Counted from the stretch's first letter, positions 24,783-33,252 are shown. The stretch is DNA of 40,627 bases from DASPXK01 sp035637315 (GCA_035637315.1 DASPXK010000171.1:1-40627), one strand, 5' to 3'. Program-made: numbers and translations. The notes: generated by a model not told the origin, from the sequence alone.

Positions 24783-26202
24783 ATGCCCGGGGTCATCTTA
24801 CCGAACACCTTCGTGCGCCTGCTCGCGGCCTTCGAGCCCTGCTTCCGCGCCCCCAGCTACCGGAACTTCGGCCTGCTGGTCGCCGGCTGGATCCACTGCC
24901 TCGGCCGGCGGACGATCACGGCGGTGGCCCTGGCGGCGGGGGCGGTAGGCGAGCGCCACGTCTCGGTGTTCCACCGGTTCTTCGCCCGCGCCGAATGGGT
25001 CCTGGACGACCTCGGTCGGGTGCTGTTCGGGCTGGCCCTGGCTTGGATCCCGGCGGATCAGCCACTGTACGTCGTGATCGACGACACCCTAGCGCAAGGG
25101 CGGCAAGGGGATCGCGCTCGCCGCGATGCACCACGACCCGTTGCTGTCGACGGCCCGCAAGCCGTTCTTCAGCTTCGGCCACGTCTGGGTCGTCCTAGCC
25201 CTCTGGGTGCCCCTGCCGATGGGCGCCTCCCGCGGGTTCGCCCTGCCGATCCTGTTCCGCCTGTTCGTCGGCGGCAAGCGGGGCGGTCAACTCGACGCGC
25301 CCTCGCGGGCAACCACCGGGGCGCGGCTGCTGGCGGCGCGGGCGGCCCATCCGCCGGCGCTCCTGCGGCCGACGAAGCTGGAACTGGCCCGCGAGATGAT
25401 CGCGCTCGTCCCCACCTGGGCGGGCGAGCGGGCGGTCTACGCCGTGGTCGACAGCGCCTATGCCGGGCAAGCGCTGCTGGAGCGGCGACCGCCGACCGTG
25501 CACGTGATCAGCCGCCTGCGGATGGACGCGGCGCTCTGGACCCGCCCGCGCCGTCGCCGCTCAGGCCAGAAGGGGCGGCCGCGCAAGCGGGGCAAGCGCG
25601 TGCCCGCCCCGAGCGCCCTCGCCGCGACGTGGCGGCACTGGCGGCCCCTGGAGGTGACCCTCTACGGCCGCGCGGTCACGCCCCGAGTCTTCGCCCTGAC
25701 CGCCCTGTGGTACGCGGCCCTCCCGGAGCATCCCGTCCGCATCGTCGTGGTCCGCGACCCGACCGGCCGGCGCCAGGATGAGGCCTTCTCCTGCACCGAC
25801 GCCGGCGCGTCCCCCGCCTTCATCCTCGAGGGCTACGCGCGACGGTGGACCCTGGAGGTGACCTTCCGTGACGCGAAGCAGAGCCTCGGCTTGGCCGATC
25901 CGCAGGCCCAGGCCGCGCGCGCCGTCCGCCGCACCGCGCCGCTCGCCTGCCTCGTCTACGATCTCGTCCTGCTCTGGTACGCCGAGCATGTCCACGCCGC
26001 CGCGGCTACTGGCTGGCTCCACCGGCCCTGGTACCGGGAGAAGGTCGCGCCCTCCTTCCTGGACATGCTTACCGCCCTCCGCCACGCCGGCTGGCGGCGG
26101 TACTTTTCTGCGCCGCCGTGCCCCGCACGGCGGACGGAAAAGCCCTCATCCCCTGGCCCGACGCGGTGCTGGCCACGGCATAATGGCGGAAGTCGAGGCT
26201 AG
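24783..26202 (+). pseudogene. IS4/IS701-like DDE transposase, frameshifted
   Basis: Two overlapping frames make one protein of about 472 residues. Frame 1 begins MPGVILPNTFVRLLAAFEPC after a GGGAGGGAG ribosome site and runs to YVVIDDTLA (first Asp). Frame 2 continues KGGKGIALAAMHHDPLL and carries AVVDSAYAG (second Asp) and RRWTLEVTFRDAKQSLG (Glu, in the YxxRW-E-x6-K context of IS4-type enzymes). The switch is at about 25092-25096, where AGCGCAAGG looks like AGCGCGCAAGG with 2 bp lost. The stop lies inside the right 22-bp inverted repeat. Programmed frameshifting is possible but no slippery run is visible there, so I read it as inactive. Confidence 0.85.
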
Positions 26203-26203
26203 C
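26182..26203 (-). repeat. Right 22-bp terminal inverted repeat of the putative island
   Basis: Exact reverse complement of 17823-17844. It overlaps the last codons and the TAG of the transposase, so it is probably the right end of the IS. No matching end was found upstream of the transposase near 24.6-24.8 kb; its partner is 8.3 kb away. Confidence 0.8.
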
Positions 26204-26207
26204 TGAC

Positions 26208-26468
26208 TTACGCCAAAAGTCGGCGGCGATTCGACCTGGGGCGCTTCGCCGGCTCCGCCGCCGCGGCGCGCGCGACGAGCTCGGCGCCCTCGGCAATCCT
26301 CGCCCCGCGGCCTCGGCTGTCTTCGCGCCCCAGGGCGAGGGTCTCAGCGTACGCAGGTCCGTTCAGGCATAGAGCATTCCGGACCACAGCCAGGGCTTCC
26401 GCCTCGCTCGAGTAGGTGCCGATAAGATTCCCGGTCTCGACGTTGAGAAGCTCGTAGCACACAGCCAT
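26208..26468 (-). CDS. Small protein of unknown function (second gene of a two-gene module)
   Basis: 86 residues, MAVCYELLNVETGNLIGTYS and then SEAEALAVVRNALCLNGPAY. It looks like a short beta-hairpin plus helix, followed by LALGREDSRGRGARIAEGAEL and a basic tail. ATG at 26468 is 3 bp after the stop of the 110-residue gene, so the two are clearly paired. I recall similar small proteins in Chloroflexota and Actinobacteria but no function. It ends 5 bp from the IS right end, so the IS or island border lies directly behind it. Confidence 0.65.
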   Translation of the reverse strand: MAVCYELLNVETGNLIGTYSSEAEALAVVRNALCLNGPAYAETLALGREDSRGRGARIAEGAELVARAAAAEPAKRPRSNRRRLLA

Positions 26469-26471
26469 AGT

Positions 26472-26804
26472 TTATCCGCCGACGACCTCGACTGACACTG
26501 CGCACGCAAGGAGATGAGCGGGATCGCCCCACAGGGTAGGATGCCCGGGCTTGCTGAGTGTGCGGTCAGCTCGGACAGGCGAATGCTCCGAGACGACGAG
26601 CGTGGCAATGTACCGTCCGAGGCGTGGGTACCGTCGCGCCACTCTCCGGGCCTGCGCCGCAGTTGCGTAGACCGAGACGCCGTCCCACACCGCTAGCGCC
26701 TCTGGTCTCCGGTCCGGAGGCTGGTCCCCCTTCCCCGCGTGCGAGATGAAATCGGCAAGACTCGGCGGGTCAGTCTTGACCACACGGTAGAAGGTCCGAG
26801 GCAC
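26472..26804 (-). CDS. 110-residue protein of unknown function, possible ADP-ribosyltransferase-like fold
   Basis: From a GTG at 26804 the protein reads VPRTFYRVVKTDPPSLADF, then WDGVSVYATAAQARRVARRY and LGRYIATLVVSE. The open frame continues upstream into the RraA-like gene on the same strand, so I place the start where the compact domain begins. The pattern of an early FYR strand, a SVYAT strand, a helix and an IATL strand resembles small ART/RES-type folds. This is inference and the catalytic residues cannot be assigned. It lies 10 bp after the RraA-like gene and is followed 3 bp later by the 86-residue gene: a candidate two-component unit such as toxin and antitoxin. Confidence 0.6.
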   Translation of the reverse strand: MPRTFYRVVKTDPPSLADFISHAGKGDQPPDRRPEALAVWDGVSVYATAAQARRVARRYPRLGRYIATLVVSEHSPVRADRTLSKPGHPTLWGDPAHLLACAVSVEVVGG

Positions 26805-26814
26805 TCCGGTGCGC

Positions 26815-27495
26815 CTACGCCCAACCTCGGTCCTGGAGCATGCGCTGAATCTGGGCAGCCTCCTTGCCCATGAGGTCGGCGAGCGAGCCGCCACGCTCGA
26901 GCCAGATGCGCTGGAAAGGAGCGCGGTCTTCCGCCGCGCGCGCCCGCTGCGCGATCTCTTTCGCCCGAGCGGGTGGGATGATCACGATCCCGTTGTCGTC
27001 GGCCACGACCAGGTCGCCGGGGTGGACCGACACGCCACCGCACTGGACCGGCACGTTGATCCCGCCGGCGCCAGTCTCCAGGCGGCGGCCGACGAGCGCC
27101 GAGATGGCTCGCGCGAAGGTCGGCATCTGTTGGTCCTCGATCTCGACCACGTCCGTCACGGCGCCATCGACGATCACGCCCACGCAGCCCTTTATCTTGG
27201 CGGCCAGTGAGGTCATCTCGCCCCAGCAGGCGGCCTGACTCTGGCCGCCCCAGTCGACGATAAGGACGTCGCCGGGCTGAAGTTGTTCGATCGCGGCGCG
27301 CGTGAGAGTCAGGTCGCCCTCCGGAAGTTTGGCGGTGACGGCCGTTCCAACCACGGAGATCCGCTTGAAGATGGGACGGATCGCCGTGTCCACAAACCGG
27401 TCGTCCACGACATGGCCGATGGTGGCCGGGGGCAGGCCGCGGTACATCTCGATTAGCTCGCCAGGCAGACCAGGCGGGTGTCGGTTGATGGTCAC
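26815..27495 (-). CDS. RraA-like / 4-hydroxy-4-methyl-2-oxoglutarate aldolase family protein
   Basis: 226 residues. The family core is visible: GLPPATIGHVVDD, VVGTAVTAKLPEGD, GDVLIVDWGGQSQAACWGEMTSLAAKIKGCVGVIVDGAVTDV, and GGVSVHPGDLVVADDNGIVIIP. The GE(M)xxxAA(x)xxG segment and the Arg/Asp pair near it bind the divalent metal and substrate in HMG aldolases; RraA homologues share it. GTG start overlaps the M20 stop (GTGA), so it is coupled to that gene. The pair suggests catabolism of an amide or hydroxy-acid compound, but the substrate is unknown. The C-terminal extension after residue 190 is longer than in RraA. Confidence 0.87.
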   Translation of the reverse strand: MTINRHPPGLPGELIEMYRGLPPATIGHVVDDRFVDTAIRPIFKRISVVGTAVTAKLPEGDLTLTRAAIEQLQPGDVLIVDWGGQSQAACWGEMTSLAAKIKGCVGVIVDGAVTDVVEIEDQQMPTFARAISALVGRRLETGAGGINVPVQCGGVSVHPGDLVVADDNGIVIIPPARAKEIAQRARAAEDRAPFQRIWLERGGSLADLMGKEAAQIQRMLQDRGWA

Positions 27496-28829
27496 TGGCC
27501 GGCTCCTTCGTAGATCTCCGCGCGCGCCAGGCGACGAGCATAGGCAAGGTACTCGTCGCGGGTCATCGGCGGCTCGTGCTCCTCCAGGATGCGGCGGGCC
27601 TCGGCCGCCTCGTCGATCAGCAGGTCGACCGCCGTCATCGCCATCGCTTTGGCTGGATTGACCGCCGCCAGATCGTAATCCTGGATCAGGTACTCGATGC
27701 CGTGGGCGGGCCCGACGGCTCCACCGGCGAATGGGTGGATGACCGGCATGATGTGGCTCAGGTCGCCCATATCGGTCCCTCCGCTGCGGTGGCCGGGCGC
27801 TCCGACGTTCTCCGGGCCAACGATCGCTTCGGCGTTGGTGCGAAATAGCGCCGCCATGTGCTCGTTGTTTCGGAGTGGCATGTAGCCGGGCATCGTCGTG
27901 AGCTCGAGCCGGGCACCCATCGCGAGCGCTCCGGCGTGCAGGGCGCGGTCGACCTTGCGGTTGGCGTCGTCGAGCGCCTCGGCGTTGCTGGCGCGGACGA
28001 ACGTCTCCATGCGTACGTCAGACGGGATCACGCTCACCAGGTCGCCACCTCTGGTGACGATGGGGTGAACTCGGACGTGGTCGTCGTCGCGAAACGTCTC
28101 GCGCTGAGCGTGGATCGCGGCCAGAGCGACGTGGGCCGCGCCGAGCGCATTGATCCCCTTGTCCGGCGCGCCGCCCGCGTGGGCGGCCCTGCCCACGTAG
28201 CGGATGAACTTGGCGAGCATGCCGTTCGTGCTGCCCCCGATGGCCAGCAGCTTCTCCTCGGGCAGGCTAGTCGTGTGGGCCATCATCGCGAGATCGACAT
28301 CGTCGAACTCGCCGAGCCGAATCAGCTCGGTCTTACCGGCCAGGAACTCGAGCTTGCCCTGCCGACGCAGCTCCAGCCGCGCCTCGATCTCGACGTATTC
28401 CTCGGCCGGGACTGCGAACAGGACGACCCGTCCGGCCAGCTCGTCCATGACTCCGGCGTCCAGCAGGCCCATGCCAGCGCCGAGCATGGCAGCCACCTGG
28501 CAGTGATGCCCGCACGCGTGGGCTGCGCCGGTCTCCGGATTGGCGTATGGGTGGCCGGCCGCGCCGATCGAGTCCAACTCACCGATGATCGCCAGTGTTG
28601 GGCCCGGTCTGCCGGTCTCGAGGATCGCCTTGACCCCCGTGATCGCCAGCCCGTCGCGATGAGCCACGCGCGCTTCATCCAGACTCCGTCCGACGAGACG
28701 GGCCGTCTCGAACTCTTTGAATCCAAGCTCGGGATTGTGGAGGATCGCCTGTGCGATCGAGACGATCTGCTCGCGTCGGGCGTCGACGGCGGCCATTGCC
28801 CTGGTCTTCAGATTTTCGCGGTCCGACAT
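27492..28829 (-). CDS. M20-family metal-dependent amidohydrolase (AbgB/peptidase M20D-like)
   Basis: 445 residues from the ATG at 28829, which has AGGAGG upstream; the frame is open further back but without support. Metal-site motifs: HACGHHCQVAAML, PAEEYVEIE (Glu base and metal ligand), and HRSGGTDMGDLSHIMPVIHPF. The dimerisation domain sits between (NGMLAKFIRYVGRAAHAGGAPDKGINAL). The sequence is of the AbgB type, which hydrolyses p-aminobenzoyl-glutamate-like or N-acyl amino acids. It is followed by the RraA-like gene with a 4-bp overlap. A weak divergent promoter region lies upstream (28863-28886). Confidence 0.9.
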   Translation of the reverse strand: MSDRENLKTRAMAAVDARREQIVSIAQAILHNPELGFKEFETARLVGRSLDEARVAHRDGLAITGVKAILETGRPGPTLAIIGELDSIGAAGHPYANPETGAAHACGHHCQVAAMLGAGMGLLDAGVMDELAGRVVLFAVPAEEYVEIEARLELRRQGKLEFLAGKTELIRLGEFDDVDLAMMAHTTSLPEEKLLAIGGSTNGMLAKFIRYVGRAAHAGGAPDKGINALGAAHVALAAIHAQRETFRDDDHVRVHPIVTRGGDLVSVIPSDVRMETFVRASNAEALDDANRKVDRALHAGALAMGARLELTTMPGYMPLRNNEHMAALFRTNAEAIVGPENVGAPGHRSGGTDMGDLSHIMPVIHPFAGGAVGPAHGIEYLIQDYDLAAVNPAKAMAMTAVDLLIDEAAEARRILEEHEPPMTRDEYLAYARRLARAEIYEGAGQ

Positions 28830-28862
28830 AAGAACCTCCTCGCTAGGCCGGGGGGCGGGGTC

Positions 28863-28886
28863 AGAATACCCGACCCGGGGTATACT
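28863..28886. promoter_or_regulatory. Possible divergent -10 boxes between M20 and small-ORF genes
   Basis: TATACT at 28881-28886 (plus strand) is a near-consensus -10 for the gene starting at 28928. On the minus strand TATTCT (28863-28868) is a -10-like box about 34 nt before the M20 ATG. Neither has a good -35 at 16-18 bp. The region is short and GC-rich; support is weak. Confidence 0.3.
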
Positions 28887-28927
28887 GAAACGAGGGCCGG
28901 CGCCAACTCGCCGGTGTGGGGTGAGAC

Positions 28928-29170
28928 ATGCAGGAGCCAAAAGAAGAGCCGACGGCAGCGGCCGAGCCACGGCCTCCTCGCGAATATCGGTTCACCGGGC
29001 TTGCCGACTTGCTGCCCGACTGGATTCTCCCGCCCGAGGGCAAGCAGCATGTCCGTAACGCCCGCAAGGAGCTTCTGATGGCCGCGCGCAGCATTCTGGA
29101 CGCGGCGATCGAACGGCAGGAGCGCGGCACCGTTATCAGGCGGACCCCCAGTCGCATCGAGATCGAGTAG
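28928..29170 (+). CDS. Small conserved-type hypothetical protein
   Basis: 80 residues, not recognised. MQEPKEEPTAAAEPRPPREY is an acidic, disordered start; then FTGLADLLPDWILPPEGKQHVRNARKELLMAARSILDAAIERQE forms two amphipathic helices, and VIRRTPSRIEIE ends the chain. GGTGAG precedes the ATG by 3-4 nt. It resembles short accessory helical proteins rather than an enzyme. The -10-like TATACT at 28881 fits. An inverted heptad array follows before the radical-SAM gene, so the two may be separate transcription units. Confidence 0.6.
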   Translation: MQEPKEEPTAAAEPRPPREYRFTGLADLLPDWILPPEGKQHVRNARKELLMAARSILDAAIERQERGTVIRRTPSRIEIE

Positions 29171-29179
29171 CCCGGCCCA

Positions 29180-29270
29180 GGGGTCAGGGGTCAGGGGCGA
29201 GAGTGGGAAAGGCGAACGGCCCTTCGTCCTGAACCTCAACCCTTGACCCTGACCCCTGACCCCTGACCCC
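29180..29270. repeat. Inverted pair of GGGGTCA heptad arrays
   Basis: GGGGTCA, GGGGTCA, GGGGCGA occupy 29180-29200. CTTGACC followed by three CTGACCC units occupies 29242-29269. The arrays are reverse complements and lie between the small ORF and the radical-SAM gene, so the transcript could fold into a long hairpin. No T-run follows. Confidence 0.85.
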
Positions 29271-29287
29271 GCTCCGCAGGAGCAAAC

Positions 29288-30544
29288 GTGCCTCCCCTGT
29301 CGGTGATGTTCAAGACGGTGTCCACGGACTGCAACCTGGACTGCAGCTACTGCTACTACCGCGAGTCGCTCGAGGGGACACGGGTGCGGCGCCGGATCGA
29401 CACCGCGATGCTCGAGCGTTTTATCCCGGACGCACTCGAGTATGCCTCCGACGTCGGGACGGTCAGCTTCATGTGGCAGGGCGGTGAGCCGACTCTGGCC
29501 GGGCTACCCTTCTTCGAGAAGGTGGTCACGATCCAGCGGGCCCATGCTGGGCCGGGGATGGAGGTGCGCAACGCTCTCCAGACGAACGCGGTCCTGCTGA
29601 ACGATGACTGGGGCGCCTTCCTGAAGCGCCACGGCTGGCTGGTGGGCGTGTCGCTGGACGGACCGCATGAGGTACACGACCGGCTTCGGACCGACCGCGG
29701 CGGAGGCGGCAGCTTCGAGCGGGTCATGCGCGGGATCGACGTGCTCCGCCGCCACCAGGTGGACTTCAACATCCTGTGCGTGCTCGGGCCGCACAACGTC
29801 GACAAGCCGCGCGATCTCATGCGCTTCTACCGCGCCCAGGGCTTCAGCCACGTCCAGTTCATCCCGGCCATGGACTTCCAAGCGATGGAGCCCCGAAAGC
29901 CCGCAGCCTACCTCATCACACCGGCCGAGTATGGCGAGTTCCTGGCCGATGCATTCGAGCTCTGGCACGGCGACGGCGCTCCGACGATGTCCGTCCGCAT
30001 TTTCGACAACTTCCTCCAGAACACGGTCGGGATCCCCAACGACCTGTGCGTTCATGGCGACCGTTGCGACGCGGGTATCGTGGTGGAGTACGACGGGTCG
30101 GCCTACCCGTGCGACTTCTACATCCATCCGGACTGGAAGTTGGGCAACGTCCTGGACACCTGACTGGCCGACCTCGTGGCCGGTGCGGCCCGCCAGGCGT
30201 TCATCGGCCAGAAGCGCCCGCTGCCGGATGAGTGCGCTCGCTGCGAATGGCTAGCGGTCTGCAAGAGCGGCTGCCCGCGCAACCGCGCCAGCACCGAGAA
30301 CGGCCTCACCCCAGACTACTTCTGCGCCAGCTACAAGCGGTTCTTCGCGCATGCCGAAGAGCGCCTGGACCAGCTCGGCCAGAGGATCCACAACCGCTGG
30401 CGCTACCTCGAGCATCTCGATCTCGCACCTTTGAGCGTAGCGAGAGCTGGCCGCAATGACCCCTGTCCGTGCGGCTCAGGGCGCAAGCACAAGCAGTGCT
30501 GCGCCAGCCCGACCCTGGCCAACTCGTACGTATTTACCCAGTAG
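29288..30544 (+). pseudogene. anSME-type radical-SAM/SPASM protein with SEC-C tail, interrupted by in-frame TGA
   Basis: The frame reads GTG (AGGAG upstream), the radical-SAM cluster TDCNLDCSYCYYRE (C15, C19, C22), a TIM-barrel region with FMWQGGEPTL and LQTNAVLL, then SPASM cysteines (LCVHGDRCDAG, YPCDFYIHP). At 30161-30163 (codon 292) a TGA falls in LGNVLDT-stop-LADLVAG. The same frame then continues without a break: LPDECARCEWLAVCKSGCPRNRAS, the rest of SPASM, then a SEC-C zinc motif DPCPCGSGRKHKQCC, to a TAG at 30544. The family installs formylglycine in sulfatases or modifies peptides. Either a nonsense mutation, a recoded TGA or a sequencing error; I call it interrupted. An automated annotation may show two genes, 29288-30163 and 30176-30544. 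Confidence 0.8.
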
Positions 30545-30556
30545 AGTCGCCAGCCG

Positions 30557-30799
30557 TCAACGGCGACCATCACGAGCCCACTCTTCGGCCAGAATCTGCT
30601 CCAGGTCTCGGGCCGTATGCCGGTGGCCGCTGTTTCCGAGATCTGCAAACGGCAGCCCCCGCGGCTGGTCGGGTCGGCGTCCAAAATAAGCGATCAGGGC
30701 CCGTCGCATGACATCGGAAACGGAGACCTGCCGTCGGCGTGCCTCGCGCTCGAGCGCCCGGGCGAGATCGTCGGGCAACAGAATCGTGGCGCGCTTCAC
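30557..30799 (-). CDS. Ribbon-helix-helix (CopG-like) DNA-binding protein
   Basis: 80 residues from the GTG at 30799. VKRATILLPDDLARALEREARRRQVSVSDVMRRALIAYFG is a complete RHH fold: the beta strand RATILLP, then two helices with the SVSDV turn. This is typical of VapB/CopG antitoxins and small repressors. The acidic linker and the C-terminal HRHTARDLEQILAEEWARDGRR could bind a toxin. No PIN or RelE-type toxin gene is adjacent: the next genes on both sides are on the plus strand. It therefore looks like an orphan antitoxin or a stand-alone regulator. A longer start (TTG at 30820) is possible but unlikely. Confidence 0.72.
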   Translation of the reverse strand: MKRATILLPDDLARALEREARRRQVSVSDVMRRALIAYFGRRPDQPRGLPFADLGNSGHRHTARDLEQILAEEWARDGRR

Positions 30800-30877
30800 G
30801 TGAACATCATATCGCCTCAAGGGTCCGACCGCCGGGAGGCCTAGTGTACACTCACCCCCGACGGTCGATGACGGGCT

Positions 30878-33187
30878 ATGGCAGACCAGGACCGCGGGCT
30901 AACTGACGAGGAGGCGCTGTTCGGCGCCCTGGGCGCGTCCTCGGACGCCCAGCAGGGCGAGGCTGTGGCTGCGGCTCGGGCCGTCGAGCATGGCCGCGAG
31001 ATCTACTTGCGGGTGGCCGAGGCGCTGCCCTTCGACATCAACCACGGGATCGCGCGGCTGGACCAGCCCGCGCTCGACGCACTCGATCTGAAGCCCGGCT
31101 CACTGGTCCACGTGACCGGCAAGCGACGTACGACGATCCGCGTGGAGCTAGCGCCGCCAGGCTTGCCCGGCCAGCACGTCATTCGGATGGACGGCACGCT
31201 TCGCGACAATGCCCAGGTCGGGATCGACGACCGGGTCCGGGTGCGAGCCGGCGGCGCCTCCGACGCATACAGTGTCACCCTCGGAGCGAGCGAGGCGGGC
31301 AGCCTCGCGGACGACGAGCTGGAGGTGCTGCGCGAGTTCCTGGACGGGCGGGTCCTGACGCCTGGCGATAAGGTCTCAGTCACGGCCCTAGCGCGCGGCG
31401 ACCGCGTGTTGCAGGTCGTCGAGACGGACCCAAGCGGACCGGTCGTCGTTCACCCGGCGACCCTGCTTCGCACGCGGGTGCCGACGTCTCAGCGGCCGAA
31501 GTCGCAGGCGGCCACGATCCGCTATGAGGACATCGGTGGCCTGGAGCACGAGCTGGTGCGGGTACGTGAGCTGGTCGAGCTGCCGATGAAGTACCCGGCT
31601 CTGTTTAGCCGCCTGCGGATCGAGCCGCCCAAGGGGGTGCTGCTCTACGGCCCGCCCGGGACTGGCAAGACCCTGATCGCCCGAGCCGTGGCCAGCGAGG
31701 TCGAGGCGACCTTCATCCACGTCAACGGCCCCGAGATCATGCAGAAGTACGTCGGGGAGAGTGAGGCGCGGCTGCGCGAGGTCTTCGAGCAGGCTCAGCG
31801 CGACGCGCCGTCGATCATTTTCCTGGACGAGCTGGACGCGATCGCGCCAAAGCGGGCCGACGTGGTCGGCGAAGTCGAAAAGCGGGTCGTGGCCCAGCTG
31901 CTGACGCTGATGGACGGACTGGTCTCACGTGGCCAGGTGACGGTCATCGGCGCGAGCAACATGCCCGAGCTGGTGGACCCGGCCTTGCGCCGCCCGGGCC
32001 GCTTCGACCGCGAGATCTCGATCAATGCTCCCAGTCGAACCGGCCGCCTACAGATCCTACGGATCCACAGCCGCGGCCTACCGCTGGCCGACGACGTGGA
32101 CCTGGAACAGTTGGCCGAGGTTACTCACGGCTTCGTCGGGGCGGACCTGGAGGTCCTGTGCAAGGAGGCCGGGATGCTCGCGCTTCACGAGGTCCTCGAC
32201 CAGGCCGACCTCGACACATCTGATCCGATGGCACTCGCCGAGGGCGCACAGATACACCTCAGGCATTTCTTCACCGCCCTCAAGGGCATCGAGCCCACCG
32301 CCACCCGCGAGATGCTCGTCGAGAAGCCAAACGTGCCCTGGGAGGATGTCGGCGGGCTGCGGGAGGTGCGAGAGTTTCTGGAGGGTGCGATCGAGTTCCC
32401 GCGCCGCCATCCGGAGCTGCTCGCCGAGGCCGGCATCCGCCCGCCCAAGGGGATCCTGTTCAGCGGCCCGAGCGGGACCGGCAAGAGTCTGATGGCCAGA
32501 GCGCTGGCGACGGCGACCGGGCTGAGCCTGATCACGGCCGACGCGGCCACGCTGCTGTCCAAGTGGCTTGGCGAGTCCGAGAAGACTATCCGCCAGGTCT
32601 TCAGCCGCGCCAAGCAGGCGGCGCCTTGCCTGCTCTTCTTCGACGAGATCGACGCGATCGCCCCGCTCCGTGGAGGGGACCAGGCCGGCGCCGCGGTGGA
32701 CCGCATCGTCAGCCAATTCCTGAGCGAGCTGGACAACCTCGACGAGCTCAGCGAGGTGGTGGTCCTGGGGGCCACCAACCGCCTCGACCTGCTCGACCCA
32801 GCGCTGCTGTCGCCGCGAAGGTTTGCGTTCGTGCTGGAGTTCCCCCTGCCGGACGAGGCCGCGCGACGAGAGGTCCTGACCGCGCAGACACGCAGGATGC
32901 CGCTCGGCCCGGACGTCGATCTCCACCACCTGTCGTCCGCGACGGATGGGTTCAGTGGCGCCGACCTGGCCGCGGTGTGCCAGCGAGCCGCCATGCAGGA
33001 GATACGGGCCGCAATCGAGGCCGAGCGTCGCGATGGCAGCCTGCCGCCCGGCGGGCTCCAGATCGGCCGGGTGCGCTTCGAAGAAGCGCTGGCCGAAGTG
33101 CGCAAGGGCCTTCTCAGCCGCCCCGGCCCGAGCTTGGTGCGGCTCCCGCGCGGCGTCCCACTGCTCGGCCGCCCGGCCCGGCAGTAG
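30878..33187 (+). CDS. CDC48/VCP-like AAA+ ATPase with two AAA domains
   Basis: 769 residues. An N-domain of the double-psi-barrel type (residues about 38-190; INHGIARLDQPALDALDLKPGSLVHVTGKRRTTIRVE) precedes D1 and D2. D1: Walker A GPPGTGKT near 257, Walker B IIFLDELDAIAPKR, and the Arg-finger region PALRRPGRFDREI. D2: Walker A GPSGTGKS near 530 and FFDEIDAIAPLR. This is the archaeal/eukaryotic CDC48 plan, found in a few bacterial phyla such as Chloroflexota and some Actinobacteria. It should be a hexameric unfoldase acting on protein substrates in the cytoplasm. The N-terminal 37 residues are acidic and probably flexible. No proteasome gene is in the window. Confidence 0.93.
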   Translation: MADQDRGLTDEEALFGALGASSDAQQGEAVAAARAVEHGREIYLRVAEALPFDINHGIARLDQPALDALDLKPGSLVHVTGKRRTTIRVELAPPGLPGQHVIRMDGTLRDNAQVGIDDRVRVRAGGASDAYSVTLGASEAGSLADDELEVLREFLDGRVLTPGDKVSVTALARGDRVLQVVETDPSGPVVVHPATLLRTRVPTSQRPKSQAATIRYEDIGGLEHELVRVRELVELPMKYPALFSRLRIEPPKGVLLYGPPGTGKTLIARAVASEVEATFIHVNGPEIMQKYVGESEARLREVFEQAQRDAPSIIFLDELDAIAPKRADVVGEVEKRVVAQLLTLMDGLVSRGQVTVIGASNMPELVDPALRRPGRFDREISINAPSRTGRLQILRIHSRGLPLADDVDLEQLAEVTHGFVGADLEVLCKEAGMLALHEVLDQADLDTSDPMALAEGAQIHLRHFFTALKGIEPTATREMLVEKPNVPWEDVGGLREVREFLEGAIEFPRRHPELLAEAGIRPPKGILFSGPSGTGKSLMARALATATGLSLITADAATLLSKWLGESEKTIRQVFSRAKQAAPCLLFFDEIDAIAPLRGGDQAGAAVDRIVSQFLSELDNLDELSEVVVLGATNRLDLLDPALLSPRRFAFVLEFPLPDEAARREVLTAQTRRMPLGPDVDLHHLSSATDGFSGADLAAVCQRAAMQEIRAAIEAERRDGSLPPGGLQIGRVRFEEALAEVRKGLLSRPGPSLVRLPRGVPLLGRPARQ

Positions 33188-33190
33188 CCC

Positions 33191-33252
33191 GTAGGGCGCA
33201 TGGCACGCGCCCAACAAGTGCGCTTCGCGGGGCGCACGCCGTGCGCCCCTAC
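33191..33252. repeat. Imperfect inverted repeat between convergent genes, possible bidirectional terminator
   Basis: An arm at about 33191-33211 (GTAGGGCGCATGGCACGCGCC) has its approximate reverse complement at 33230-33252. The right arm is itself a palindrome, GGCGCAC-GCC-GTGCGCC. The element fills the gap between the AAA ATPase stop (33187) and the VOC gene stop (33249), so both transcripts end in it. It resembles REP-like dispersed elements. Confidence 0.6.

Noticed and set aside
25085..25100. Programmed frameshift in the transposase
   Set aside because: No slippery A or T run at the switch; a 2-bp loss in GCGCGC explains it better.
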